NCBI RefSeq assembly: GCF_051027545.1 | Contig: NZ_CP194902.1 | Location: 1,922,001-1,986,000 of the forward strand | Reading direction: 5' to 3' | Source of the DNA: Methylocaldum sp002005105 | Lineage (GTDB): Bacteria; Pseudomonadota; Gammaproteobacteria; Methylococcales; Methylococcaceae | DNA: 64,000 nucleotides | Shown here: in pieces, positions 19,596 through 27,883 of the stretch | Layout of the letters: each line of letters begins with the position of its first letter | Numbering within the stretch: position 1 is the stretch's first letter | Translations under genes and position numbers: made by a program | Notes under the pieces: model-generated | What the model was told of the DNA's origin: nothing | Seen by the model: the letters and a program-made list of their open reading frames with translations, nothing else | The model's database searches: none

Positions 19596-21581
19596 CTATG
19601 GCGGGCTCGTCAGGCGCGCATAACGGGCCATCGCCCAAGTCGGGAAGTAGGTGTGATAGAGGCGATAATCCAACATCGCCGAGCCGAAGAAAACGCCGTT
19701 AACCGCCTGCCGCGGCCAACCGCCGTCCTCCAGTTGCCGGCTCATCAGCCATTCGAATCCACGTTTGATCGATTCATTATCGTACGGCAGGATGTCGAGC
19801 AGTGCGAGCAAGGCCCAACTCGTCATGACCACCTGACTTTGCTCGTGCTCGACGTAGCGGCCTTGGAGACAGCTCGAATAGTGCTCGCCCCAGCCGCCAT
19901 CGGGCCGCTGCTTCCGGACCAGCCAGAGGGCGGCCGACTGAAGTGCCGGGTCCGAGGCGGACACGCCGGCCGCCCGCAGCCCCTTGGTCGCGTGATATAT
20001 GGCATAGGTGTGATTGATGCCCCAGAATCCCGGATAGGATCCGTCGGCAAGCTGACGCCGGCGCAGGAAGGCTACGGCCTTGCGTATCGCTCGCTCGATC
20101 TCTCCGCCTGGGAAATCGGAATAACGCTTGCGATAATGCGCGAGGGCGGCCAGCGCCGACCCCGTGCACTCGATATAGGAGAGTTCGGTCATGCACTGGC
20201 CGAACATTTCGGACGGATTGACCATTTCGAGCAGCTTGCCGCCGCGCCGGCGTTCGTAGGTTCCGAAACCGCCGTCCGCATTCTGCCGCGACAGAATGAA
20301 GATCACCCCCTGGCGGAGGCGCTCGGGCTCGAGCGGCGACGCCACCGTGTACTCGGGATGTGCGTAGAGCGCGAGCAGGGCGCTCAAGGCTTCCGCTGCG
20401 CAGTCGCTCACCGGCCAACGGTGTTGCCCGTCGGAAAAGCACCAGCCGCCGAGCGCCGGGTCCCGCCAGGCGCCGTCGTAATCCGGAAGCTCCTCGGTTA
20501 TCTGGGCACCCCAGAGAAAATCGTGAGCCCGCTCGAGCGCTTTTGCCGTCCCTTCGACAGCCGACGGCCCCTCGACCAGAGCCTGGACGGCGAATGCGGT
20601 ATCCCAGGTGTTGGAGCGAGCTCCCGCATAACGGATGCCTTCCGCCTCGTCCTCCCAGCGCCAGTCCTCGACGCCTTCGAGGCTGGGCAAAAGATCCGGA
20701 TGGTTCGGATCGCGAGCGAAGATGGCCAGACAGTTGAGGAGTCCGCTGACGGGAGATATCCCCTGATAGCGCGTAACCCGCTGCTCGTAAAGTATCCGGT
20801 CGAAGCACAGGTCGAGGCCTTTCCGCCGCAGCGCCCGGCTATGGCGACGCTGGTAAGCGGCTAGCAGCTTGTAAATCAGGCGCAATACCGGGCTGATGGG
20901 GACATGGACATCGCTCGCGGCCAGGGTGTCTCGCAGAGCGGCGAAATCTATGGTTTCGTAAGGCTCCGGGTAGAGCTCCCGGCGCAATTCGCTGCGTAGC
21001 GTGTCCGGCAGGTTCGCGCGAAATCGCATGCCGCAAAGAAAGGCCATCCCGAGGTAAATCTGACGGGTGTGGCAGTAATAATGTCGCGGGTGTATCGGCA
21101 ACCATTCCGGCATCAAGAAAAGTTCCGGCGGGACGGCATTGAGTCCCTCGTAGGCATAGAGATCCAACATGGCCAGCCAGAACTTGCCCCAAGTGGGAAT
21201 ACCCTTTACGCCATCGGGCTGGGTATGCAGCCAGCGGCGCGCCTTGACGAGCGTCGGCGAATCGGCGGGAACGCCGAGCAGCCTCAGGGCAACATAAGCC
21301 AGAGTGGTAAAGAAGACGTAGCCAGGCGATTCGGGGTGCATGCCCCAGGAGCCGTCATTCATCTGGTTACCTTCGAAATGAATGACGATGCGTGCCTTTT
21401 CCGCGTCGCTGTAGGGGCGGGCCGCTATGGTACGCACGATGACGGCCTGGGCGAGAATCATGGTGCACCAGACCATTTCCCCTTCCCAGTCGCCGCAGGG
21501 CCGCTGCAGATCCAGCAAACGCCGCTGTGCGCGGCGGCTGGCTTCCCACGCGCATCTGAGAGGCGGAACGGGCGTTTCCAT
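19596..21581 (-). CDS. Oxidosqualene cyclase (lanosterol synthase-like)
   Basis: The start is placed at ATG 21581 (METPVPPLRCAWEAS), giving 661 residues; the ORF is open to 22013, but the extra 144 residues are low-complexity Arg-rich sequence with no family similarity and overlap the next gene. GTG 21623 is an alternative start. Repeated QW motifs are present (QNADGGFGTYE, QLADGSYPGFWG, QRPDGGWGE, QLEDGGWP). The catalytic motif is VSDCAAE with Asp393, the oxidosqualene-cyclase form (DCTAE), not the DxDD motif of squalene-hopene cyclases. Val before SDC is the residue seen in lanosterol rather than cycloartenol synthases. It should fold 2,3-oxidosqualene into a protosterol at the membrane. 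It lies between SQMO and NTF2-like genes. Confidence 0.9.
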   Translation of the reverse strand: METPVPPLRCAWEASRRAQRRLLDLQRPCGDWEGEMVWCTMILAQAVIVRTIAARPYSDAEKARIVIHFEGNQMNDGSWGMHPESPGYVFFTTLAYVALRLLGVPADSPTLVKARRWLHTQPDGVKGIPTWGKFWLAMLDLYAYEGLNAVPPELFLMPEWLPIHPRHYYCHTRQIYLGMAFLCGMRFRANLPDTLRSELRRELYPEPYETIDFAALRDTLAASDVHVPISPVLRLIYKLLAAYQRRHSRALRRKGLDLCFDRILYEQRVTRYQGISPVSGLLNCLAIFARDPNHPDLLPSLEGVEDWRWEDEAEGIRYAGARSNTWDTAFAVQALVEGPSAVEGTAKALERAHDFLWGAQITEELPDYDGAWRDPALGGWCFSDGQHRWPVSDCAAEALSALLALYAHPEYTVASPLEPERLRQGVIFILSRQNADGGFGTYERRRGGKLLEMVNPSEMFGQCMTELSYIECTGSALAALAHYRKRYSDFPGGEIERAIRKAVAFLRRRQLADGSYPGFWGINHTYAIYHATKGLRAAGVSASDPALQSAALWLVRKQRPDGGWGEHYSSCLQGRYVEHEQSQVVMTSWALLALLDILPYDNESIKRGFEWLMSRQLEDGGWPRQAVNGVFFGSAMLDYRLYHTYFPTWAMARYARLTSPP

Positions 21582-21790
21582 CCCGGTGTGCCCGCCGGCG
21601 GTTTCATTCCATTGAAGCTTCACGAACGTTGTCCAAGACAAATCATTGACCGGCAAAGCACGAGGACCACGTTGTCTCCTTCGGGCGCTTATCGATGGCG
21701 CATGGAAAAATACGTTACATCGCGTTGATTGTGCGGGAATATCGCTCCTGCGTCTAGTTGCTTCGGACGAAGTCACTCGATACGGTTCCA

Positions 21791-22393
21791 CTAAACCCCG
21801 AATAGTACCGTGCGCGCCATGGCGACAATGCCTTTCAATTTTTTGCCGATGCCTCGGCTTGTATGAATGGGAGCGACCCCGGGGAGCGGCTGACCTTTCG
21901 CCAGTTTGCTCAGCCTCTGCTTTACGGAAAGATCCAGTTTGCCGTCGGCCGCCAGTTCCATGAACATCGCCTTGACATTGCCGAGATCGAAAAAGTCGCG
22001 CTGCCAGCACCACTGATATCCTCCGCCGTAGCGGAACCAGGAACCGCCGATGCCGGCGACTTCGTAATCGCTGCCGTCTTCCCTTTTCACCGGCGCGACT
22101 TGGCGCCAGATGCCGATCACCTCGCCCTGTTTTTCATCGATCAGGATTTTCTCGTAGGGGTAGCGCCATTTCTCGAATCCCTCCATGTGCGCCCCGAGCG
22201 CCCAGTCCTCGATCTGCTTTCTGCCTCTGGCGATGAATTCTCGGTTTGGTCCCATGTTCCAGCCGTATTCCGCATCCTCGGTGTACATCACGCCGAGGTG
22301 CTTGATCCAGTTGCCCTCCCGCTCGGCTTGACGATTGGCGGCAAGCCAGCGTTCGACCATTTCTTCCAGCTCTTCACGAGGATAGGCAGGCAT
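21791..22393 (-). CDS. NTF2-fold (SnoaL/ketosteroid-isomerase-like) protein in sterol cluster
   Basis: The start is ATG 22393 (MPAYPREELEEM), 6 bases after AAGGAG; longer reading lacks support. It has 200 residues. The N-terminal helix EEMVERWLAANRQAEREGNW and the segments YGWNMGPNREFIARGRKQIEDWAL and WFRYGGGYQWCWQRDFFDLGNV suggest an NTF2-like cone, a fold shared by ketosteroid isomerases, SnoaL cyclases and dioxygenase beta subunits. The C-terminal third is basic. It is the first gene of the minus-strand sterol operon, divergent from CYP51. A role in sterol binding or double-bond isomerisation is inference. Confidence 0.7.
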   Translation of the reverse strand: MPAYPREELEEMVERWLAANRQAEREGNWIKHLGVMYTEDAEYGWNMGPNREFIARGRKQIEDWALGAHMEGFEKWRYPYEKILIDEKQGEVIGIWRQVAPVKREDGSDYEVAGIGGSWFRYGGGYQWCWQRDFFDLGNVKAMFMELAADGKLDLSVKQRLSKLAKGQPLPGVAPIHTSRGIGKKLKGIVAMARTVLFGV

Positions 22394-22534
22394 TTCGGCT
22401 CCTTTCGGGGTAGTCCTTGCACGAATAAGGTTTGATGTATATGAAAAAAATGATTTCATGAACACCTTGATCGCGAAGCATGATACTAATCTTTTCAACC
22501 GGCGGACGATAACGCCATCGACTAGGACTCGGCA
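22394..22534. promoter_or_regulatory. Divergent promoter region of the sterol cluster
   Basis: The 141 bases between the NTF2-like gene and CYP51 must drive both arms. An imperfect palindrome ATGAAA-N7-TTTCAT lies at 22441-22459 near its middle and is a candidate operator. The region is markedly more AT-rich than the genes. No confident -35/-10 pair was assigned. Confidence 0.4.
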
Positions 22535-24151
22535 ATGGCCAAAGGGCAACTCAAAGAGCCCCCGAAACTCTCGGGCGCGTTCCCGCTCGCGGGGCATATT
22601 TTCAGTTTCGGCAAGAATCCGCATGCTTTCATGATGCGGCTGCGCCGGCAACTGGGAGACGTGGCCGAATTCAAGCTCTTCCACCAAAGTATGGTGCTGC
22701 TGACCGGCACGGAAGCCAGCGAGGCTTTCTATCGCGCTCCCGACGAGGTGCTTGACCAGGGGCCCGCCTACAAGATCATGACTCCGATTTTCGGCAAGGG
22801 CGTGGTTTTCGACGCGCCCATCGCAAGAAAAAACCAGCAGCTACTAATGCTGATGCCGGCACTCCGGGACAAGCCCATGCGGACCTATTCCGATATCATC
22901 GTCGGCGAGGTCGCGACTCTGCTCGATCGCTGGGGCGATTCCGGCGAAATCGATCTGCTCGAGTTCACCAAGGAACTGACGATTTACACGTCCAGCCATT
23001 GCTTGCTAGGAGCCGAATTTAGATACGAGCTGAACCGAGAGTTCGTCGAAATCTATCGCGACTTGGAGCAAGGCATTCAGCCCATCGCCTACGTCTTTCC
23101 CGATCTGCCGCTGCCGGTCTTCCGCCGCCGCGACAAGGCTCGGGCGCGGCTTCAAGAATTGGTGTCTCAGATCATGGAAAAGCGCGCGCAGCAGTCGGAG
23201 AACCGAACCAATGTCTTCCAGATGCTGATCGACGCGAGCTACGAAGACGGGAGCAAACTGACCGCACACGAGATTACCGGCATGCTGATCGCCGCCGTTT
23301 TCGCGGGCCATCACACCAGTTCCGGAACCACCGCCTGGGTGTTGATCGAGTTGCTCCGCCACCCCGAGCACATGAAGGCCGTCATTGCTGAAATCGAGGA
23401 ACGATTCGGTATTGACGGCGCGGTCGATTTCGAGTCGCTGAGGCAGCTTCCCAAACTGGAAAACGTCATCAAGGAAGTTCTGCGCCTGCATCCGCCGCTG
23501 ATCATTCTCATGCGCAAGGTGATGCAGGATTTTTATGTCAAGGACTACGTCATCAAGGCCGGCAAGTTCGTCTGCGCGGCGCCCTCCGTTACGCACAGAA
23601 TTCCGGAATTATTCCCCCAACCCGACCGGTTCGATCCGGACCGGTACTCGCCGGAACGAGCCGAGGACAGGGACCTGTTCGGCTGGCAGGCTTTCGGCGG
23701 CGGGCGTCACAAATGCTCGGGCAACGCCTTTGCCCTGTTTCAAATCAAAGCCATCTTCTGCGTGCTGCTGAGGCGTTATGAGTTCGAACTGGTGAACTCA
23801 CCTGAAAGTTACCGGGACGATTACCGAAAAATGGTGGTCGAGCCAGGCTCTCCTTGCCTTGTCCGCTATCGGAAACGGCAAAATTCGGCCCTGATCGGCG
23901 CCCGAAAAGAGACTATGCGTGCTCGAAACGACGCAATCGCCGAGCGTTTTAGGATCGTTGTCGACCGCGATCTATGTAAGGGTCATGCCCATTGCGTGGC
24001 GGAAGCGCCAGAAATCTTTCTGGTCGACGAAAAAGGCCGTCTTGAGGTGCTCGAGGAGCGGCCATCGGTGGCGCTGATCGAGAAAGCGAGGGCTGCGGAA
24101 AAATACTGCCCGAATCAGGCGATAAGAATACTGAACGACTCGGAATCCTGA
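22535..24151 (+). CDS. CYP51 sterol 14-alpha-demethylase fused to a ferredoxin
   Basis: This 538-residue protein has two parts. Residues 1 to about 450 are a P450: I-helix AGHHTSSGTT near 255, ExxR in KEVLRLHPP near 315, and heme-binding FGGGRHKCSG with Cys394. AGHHTS is the CYP51 form of the oxygen-activation motif. After a linker, residues about 470-538 form a small ferredoxin: Cys481 and Cys487 (CKGHAHC, with His in place of the second Cys) and Cys525 (YCPNQAI), the three-Cys set of a [3Fe-4S] cluster. The same architecture is known for Methylococcus CYP51. It should oxidatively remove the 14-alpha methyl of lanosterol, with the ferredoxin delivering electrons; the reductase is not in the window. 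Confidence 0.92.
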   Translation: MAKGQLKEPPKLSGAFPLAGHIFSFGKNPHAFMMRLRRQLGDVAEFKLFHQSMVLLTGTEASEAFYRAPDEVLDQGPAYKIMTPIFGKGVVFDAPIARKNQQLLMLMPALRDKPMRTYSDIIVGEVATLLDRWGDSGEIDLLEFTKELTIYTSSHCLLGAEFRYELNREFVEIYRDLEQGIQPIAYVFPDLPLPVFRRRDKARARLQELVSQIMEKRAQQSENRTNVFQMLIDASYEDGSKLTAHEITGMLIAAVFAGHHTSSGTTAWVLIELLRHPEHMKAVIAEIEERFGIDGAVDFESLRQLPKLENVIKEVLRLHPPLIILMRKVMQDFYVKDYVIKAGKFVCAAPSVTHRIPELFPQPDRFDPDRYSPERAEDRDLFGWQAFGGGRHKCSGNAFALFQIKAIFCVLLRRYEFELVNSPESYRDDYRKMVVEPGSPCLVRYRKRQNSALIGARKETMRARNDAIAERFRIVVDRDLCKGHAHCVAEAPEIFLVDEKGRLEVLEERPSVALIEKARAAEKYCPNQAIRILNDSES

Positions 24152-24159
24152 TTCGAGGC

Positions 24160-25788
24160 ATGACCAAGCTCGTACCCAGCGAAGTTCCGGTGAAAGCGAC
24201 AGGCGACCCTACATCCCGTGTTGTCGAACACATTCTCACCCATTATCGGGGGCTGTTCGCGACCCTCGTCCTTTTGCCCGTTTCGGCGCTGTATGGCGCG
24301 TACGTCTCGGTCCGCGACCGAATCGTCTTGAGTCTCAAGAGCGCTCCGGCGAAGCATGATCAAAAAGTGCGGCGGGTGATCGGGCAAATCGAGGCGTGGA
24401 AGCGGGACGGATGCCGGGAAAAATTGTGCACGGCCCGTTCCGGCTGGAAGTCCATGAGCGAACTCGTGCCCAAGTACAAGCTTTCCCATCGAAAGATCGA
24501 CATCAGTCTTTACGACATCCTCGAGATCGACGAAGAACGGAGGTTGCTCAGGGTTGAGCCGCTGGCGACGATGGGCCAGATTTCACGATGCCTGGTGCCG
24601 CGCGGATGGACCTTGCCCGTCGTCCCGGAATTGGACGACTTGACGGTGGGCGGTTTGATCATGGGGTTCGGGGTGGAAAGCAGCAGTCACAAATACGGAT
24701 TGATTCAGCACATCTGCGAATCCTTCGACATCGTGACGGCCGAAGGCAAGCTGCTCCGGTGCAGCCCATCGGAGAATGCGGACCTTTTCTATCTGATCCC
24801 TTGGAGTCACGGCACACTGGGTTTTCTGGTCGCCGTTCAACTCAGAATAATCCCTGCCAAAAAATACGTCCGGCTTCACTATCGTCCCGTTTACTCACTC
24901 GACGATATGGTCGACGTTTTCGAAGCGGAGAGCAGGAATAAGGAGAAAAATGACTTCGTGGAAGGGTTGGTCTACAGTCGCGACACCGCAGTCATCCTGT
25001 GCGGCATGATGACCGACGAGAAGGGGGCCGACGGACCGTTGAACGCCATCGGACGATGGTATAAGCCATGGTTCTACAAGCACGCACAAACCTACCTCAC
25101 GGAACGAAAAGAAGGGTTCGAGTACGTACCGCTCAGGGATTATTTTCATCGACATACTCGAAGCTACTTTTGGGCGATGGAAGAAATCATTCCCTTCGGC
25201 AATCATCCGCTTTTCAGATGGCTATTGGGATGGGCGCTGCCGCCGCGGATCGAGCTATTGAAGTATACGGAAACGGAAACGACCCGAAGGCTTCGGGAAA
25301 AGCATCACGTCGTTCAGGATATGTTGATGCCGATCCGATACTTGGCCAAATCCATTCAATATTTCGACGATCATTTCGAACTCTATCCATTGTGGCTTTC
25401 GCCCATGGCGGTCTACGAGAACGAGCGGAAGCTCGGGTTCATACATTCCTTCCGAGGCGAGGGTGACATTCTGGGTGAGCTTTATGTCGACATCGGCGCG
25501 TATGGCACACCGAAAAAGGACAATTTCAACAACGCCTCCGCCTTGCCCTCGCTCGAAAAGTTTGTCCTGGACCATCGGGGTTATCAGGCGCTGTACGCCA
25601 GAACGACCCTGAGCCGAGAGAATTTTAGAACCATGTTCGATCACAAAGACTACGACAGATTGCGGGAGCAGCTGCCGTATTGCAAGCTGGCCTTCGATGA
25701 GATTTACGACAAGGTATCGTCAAAAGGCCGGACCTCGCCGGTCGAGCTGAGGCGTATGAATAAGGTGAGGCCACGGCATCCACGGTAA
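24160..25788 (+). CDS. DHCR24-like FAD-dependent sterol C-24 reductase
   Basis: This 542-residue protein starts 8 bases after the CYP51 stop, so the two are probably co-transcribed. A membrane segment at about residues 31-50 is followed by an FAD-binding PCMH-type domain. Long blocks match vertebrate DHCR24 by recall, including PELDDLTVGGLIMG near residue 155, ESSSHKYGLIQHIC, PSENADLFY, HRHTRSYFW, HHVVQDML and ELYVDIGAYG. DHCR24 saturates the sterol side-chain double bond at C-24 with NADPH. It would reduce the side chain of lanosterol-derived sterols here. A different FAD/BBE-type oxidase is unlikely given the collinear similarity along the whole length. Confidence 0.88.
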   Translation: MTKLVPSEVPVKATGDPTSRVVEHILTHYRGLFATLVLLPVSALYGAYVSVRDRIVLSLKSAPAKHDQKVRRVIGQIEAWKRDGCREKLCTARSGWKSMSELVPKYKLSHRKIDISLYDILEIDEERRLLRVEPLATMGQISRCLVPRGWTLPVVPELDDLTVGGLIMGFGVESSSHKYGLIQHICESFDIVTAEGKLLRCSPSENADLFYLIPWSHGTLGFLVAVQLRIIPAKKYVRLHYRPVYSLDDMVDVFEAESRNKEKNDFVEGLVYSRDTAVILCGMMTDEKGADGPLNAIGRWYKPWFYKHAQTYLTERKEGFEYVPLRDYFHRHTRSYFWAMEEIIPFGNHPLFRWLLGWALPPRIELLKYTETETTRRLREKHHVVQDMLMPIRYLAKSIQYFDDHFELYPLWLSPMAVYENERKLGFIHSFRGEGDILGELYVDIGAYGTPKKDNFNNASALPSLEKFVLDHRGYQALYARTTLSRENFRTMFDHKDYDRLREQLPYCKLAFDEIYDKVSSKGRTSPVELRRMNKVRPRHPR

Positions 25789-25950
25789 TTCGGCTTTCAA
25801 AACGCCGTTTACTTGAAGACCAGGCTCTTTACCAGAGAACGCCTGTTGCATTCGGTCGTGCAGAGAACTGGATGAGTCCCGATGTGTAAACGTCGATCGC
25901 TTCAGGAGAATTACAAGGCGACTAACGCCATGCGCTACGGATGAGGTCAA

Positions 25951-26740
25951 ATGGCTGCGTTTTCGGATAAAAATATCAAGGGCCTGGCAGTCACAGGTGT
26001 TAATTATCGGCGCTACGAGGGAGGCAGTGATCCCAGTTTCGGTGTCCAAGTTACCGCCGCCGGCGTCAAAACGTTCTTTTATCAATACACACTTCACGGG
26101 CGCAGACGTTTTCTTCGCTTGGGCACTTACCCTGTACGACGCTCTATCCTGGGAAGAGATCCGGACGATTTGGAACACGGACGGCTTCCATTTGCCTTAT
26201 CGCTTGGCGATTCGTCTATTGTTGGCCACCGGTGGACAACGGTCAGGCGAAGTAACCCGCGCTGCCTGGTCGGAATTCGACCTTGATGCCGGTCTATGGC
26301 TGCTTCCTGCTGCTCGTGTGAAAAATAAACGTGATCATCTCATTCCGCTCACCCGACTCGCCCTAGATATTCTGAATGACTTGCGCAGCATCTACCCTGA
26401 AAGCAAATGGTTGTTTCCCGGTCGCCACAATCCGTTATCTGTGAAGCCTTGGAACGAGTCCACTTTACCGCATGCCGTGCAGGACTTTTGTACGGAAACA
26501 GGGATGGTGCCCTGGACCCCAAAGGATCTGCGACGTACCGTAAAGACGCGGATGGGCGAATTGGGGATCGATAAACTGGTGCGGGACCGAATTCAGAATC
26601 ATGCATTGAATGATATTTCGGCGAAGCACTATGATCGATACGACTACGTTGCAGAAAAGCGGGCTGCCCTTGAAGTTTGGTGCCGCCAGCTCGAAGAGTT
26701 AACCACTCGAGGTAGTGCCTCTCACCAGGTGGTCGAATAA
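25951..26740 (+). pseudogene. Tyrosine recombinase (phage/island integrase) with internal deletion
   Basis: The N-terminal arm-binding domain (DUF4102 type: FSDKNIKGLAVTG, YRRYEGGSDPSFGVQV, RRRFLRLGTYP) is in one frame to about 26135. It then jumps in another frame directly into the catalytic domain (LYDALSWEEIRTIW, GQRSGEVTRAAWSEFD with the first catalytic Arg, TPKDLRRTVKTRM with the second, and a final H..YDRYDYV region). The core-binding domain of roughly 130 residues is missing. It cannot make an active integrase; it marks an old island or prophage boundary. Confidence 0.82.
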
Positions 26741-26896
26741 GACTGTACCGGCTCCGACGTGTCCCGCAACTCATCGCGGGCTGCTTGCACATCCTCGGGA
26801 CTGACGGGTTTCATTCTGGTGCGCCGTTCCGGAATGAACCGCCCCGGTTTTCCCGGAGACAGTTAATGTTGAGTCAGGCCGCGATGACCGACTCGG

Positions 26897-27349
26897 CCTA
26901 TTGGCGATAATACGCCTGTTCCAACTCCGCCGGAGGCCCATGGCCGATCGGCTCCAGCAACCGACGGTGATTGAACCAATCCACCCATTCCAGGGTAGCG
27001 TACTCGACCGCATCGAGGTGTCGCCAAGGCCCCCGGCGATGGAGGCCCTCGGTTTTGTATAGCCCGGGGCGCGCATCAGGCGCTCGACCGTGCAGCGGGC
27101 CACCCGAATGCCTTCGCGCTCGGGTTGTCGCCAGACTTTACGGGCGCCGTAGACCTGGAAGTTCTCCTCGTATACCCGGCGGATTTCCCTCGAGAGCTTG
27201 ATGTCACGCTGCGCCCGTGGCGGCAACCGGGCTGGGTCCACCTGTCGCGTCTTGTGCTCGTGGTAGGTCGATGGGGCGATCGGCAACAGGGCGCGGATCG
27301 GCTCGACCCCATAGGCGACCCGGTGTTTGTCGATGAACGCCACCCTCAT
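26897..27349 (-). pseudogene. IS3 orfB transposase, frameshifted and internally deleted
   Basis: The N-terminal HTH_21 part is intact (VEPIRALLPIAPSTYHEHK, REIRRVYEENFQVYGARKVWRQ, CTVERLMRA). It then joins, in another frame, the extreme C-terminus of the transposase (KTEGLHRRGPW, EYATLEWVDWFNHRRLLEPIG), ending at a TAG at 26897-26899. The catalytic DDE core between them is missing. Confidence 0.8.
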
Positions 27350-27370
27350 TTCAGTCGGCGGTCGAGCTCC

Positions 27371-27663
27371 TTAAGCGAAAAAAGCCGCCGCCTTACGCAG
27401 AATCTCGTTGGCCCGTTTAAGCTCGCGGTTTTCCCGCTCCAATGCCTTGAGCCGATCGTGCTCCGAACCGCACACGCGCCCTCTTGCCCGGAGTCGCGTT
27501 CCGTCCGACGCACCCACTTGCGCAACGTTTCCGCGGCGCCGCTCCTCTTGCCCGCGATCGAGCAGATGGCCGCCCACTGCGATTCATACTCCCCTTGATG
27601 TTCAAGGACTAGGCGGACCGCCCGCTCTTAGGTCTCTGGTGAAAATTTCGATGACTTTTTCAT
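27371..27663 (-). pseudogene. IS3 orfA, broken
   Basis: The usual start MKKSSKFSPET is followed at once by an in-frame TAA, then the HTH (ERAVRLVLEHQGEYESQWAA.CSIA) continues to a second frame shift. The leucine-zipper end, LERENRELKRANEILRKAAA, is in another frame. At least two disabling changes are visible. Confidence 0.8.
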
Positions 27664-27883
27664 GACTCCATCCTCTCGAGAAACGGAGTCTCCGGAAATC
27701 CCGGGGCGGTTCAGTGGCCCGCAATTTCCGGCCGTTCTCTCGTTGCCCATGCTGTTATGTCACAGAACGGCCTCCATTTTGTCACGCATCGGTAAGCAGA
27801 TTGAAACGTGGTACGCCTATGATCCAGCGCGACCTTCACCGTGCGCCACACGTTTCTTGTGATCAACCCGACGGAGACTAGAT

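Larger units (their letters stand above)
26835..27713 (-). mobile_element. Decayed IS3-family insertion sequence
   Basis: The ends are imperfect inverted repeats: TGAACCGCCCCGG followed by TTTTCCCGGAGAC on the left, and the complement of TGAACCGCCCCGG followed by GATTTCCGGAGAC on the right. At 879 bp it is shorter than a complete 1.2-1.3 kb element. It contains broken orfA and orfB. No matching target duplication is visible (gaa on the left, gtg on the right). Confidence 0.8.

Noticed and set aside
19596..21581. Squalene-hopene cyclase
   Set aside because: The motif is SDCAAE, not DxDDTA, and the gene is flanked by squalene monooxygenase and CYP51.
21582..22013. N-terminal extension of the oxidosqualene cyclase
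   Set aside because: The frame is open but the sequence is Arg-rich without family similarity and overlaps the well-supported NTF2-like gene.
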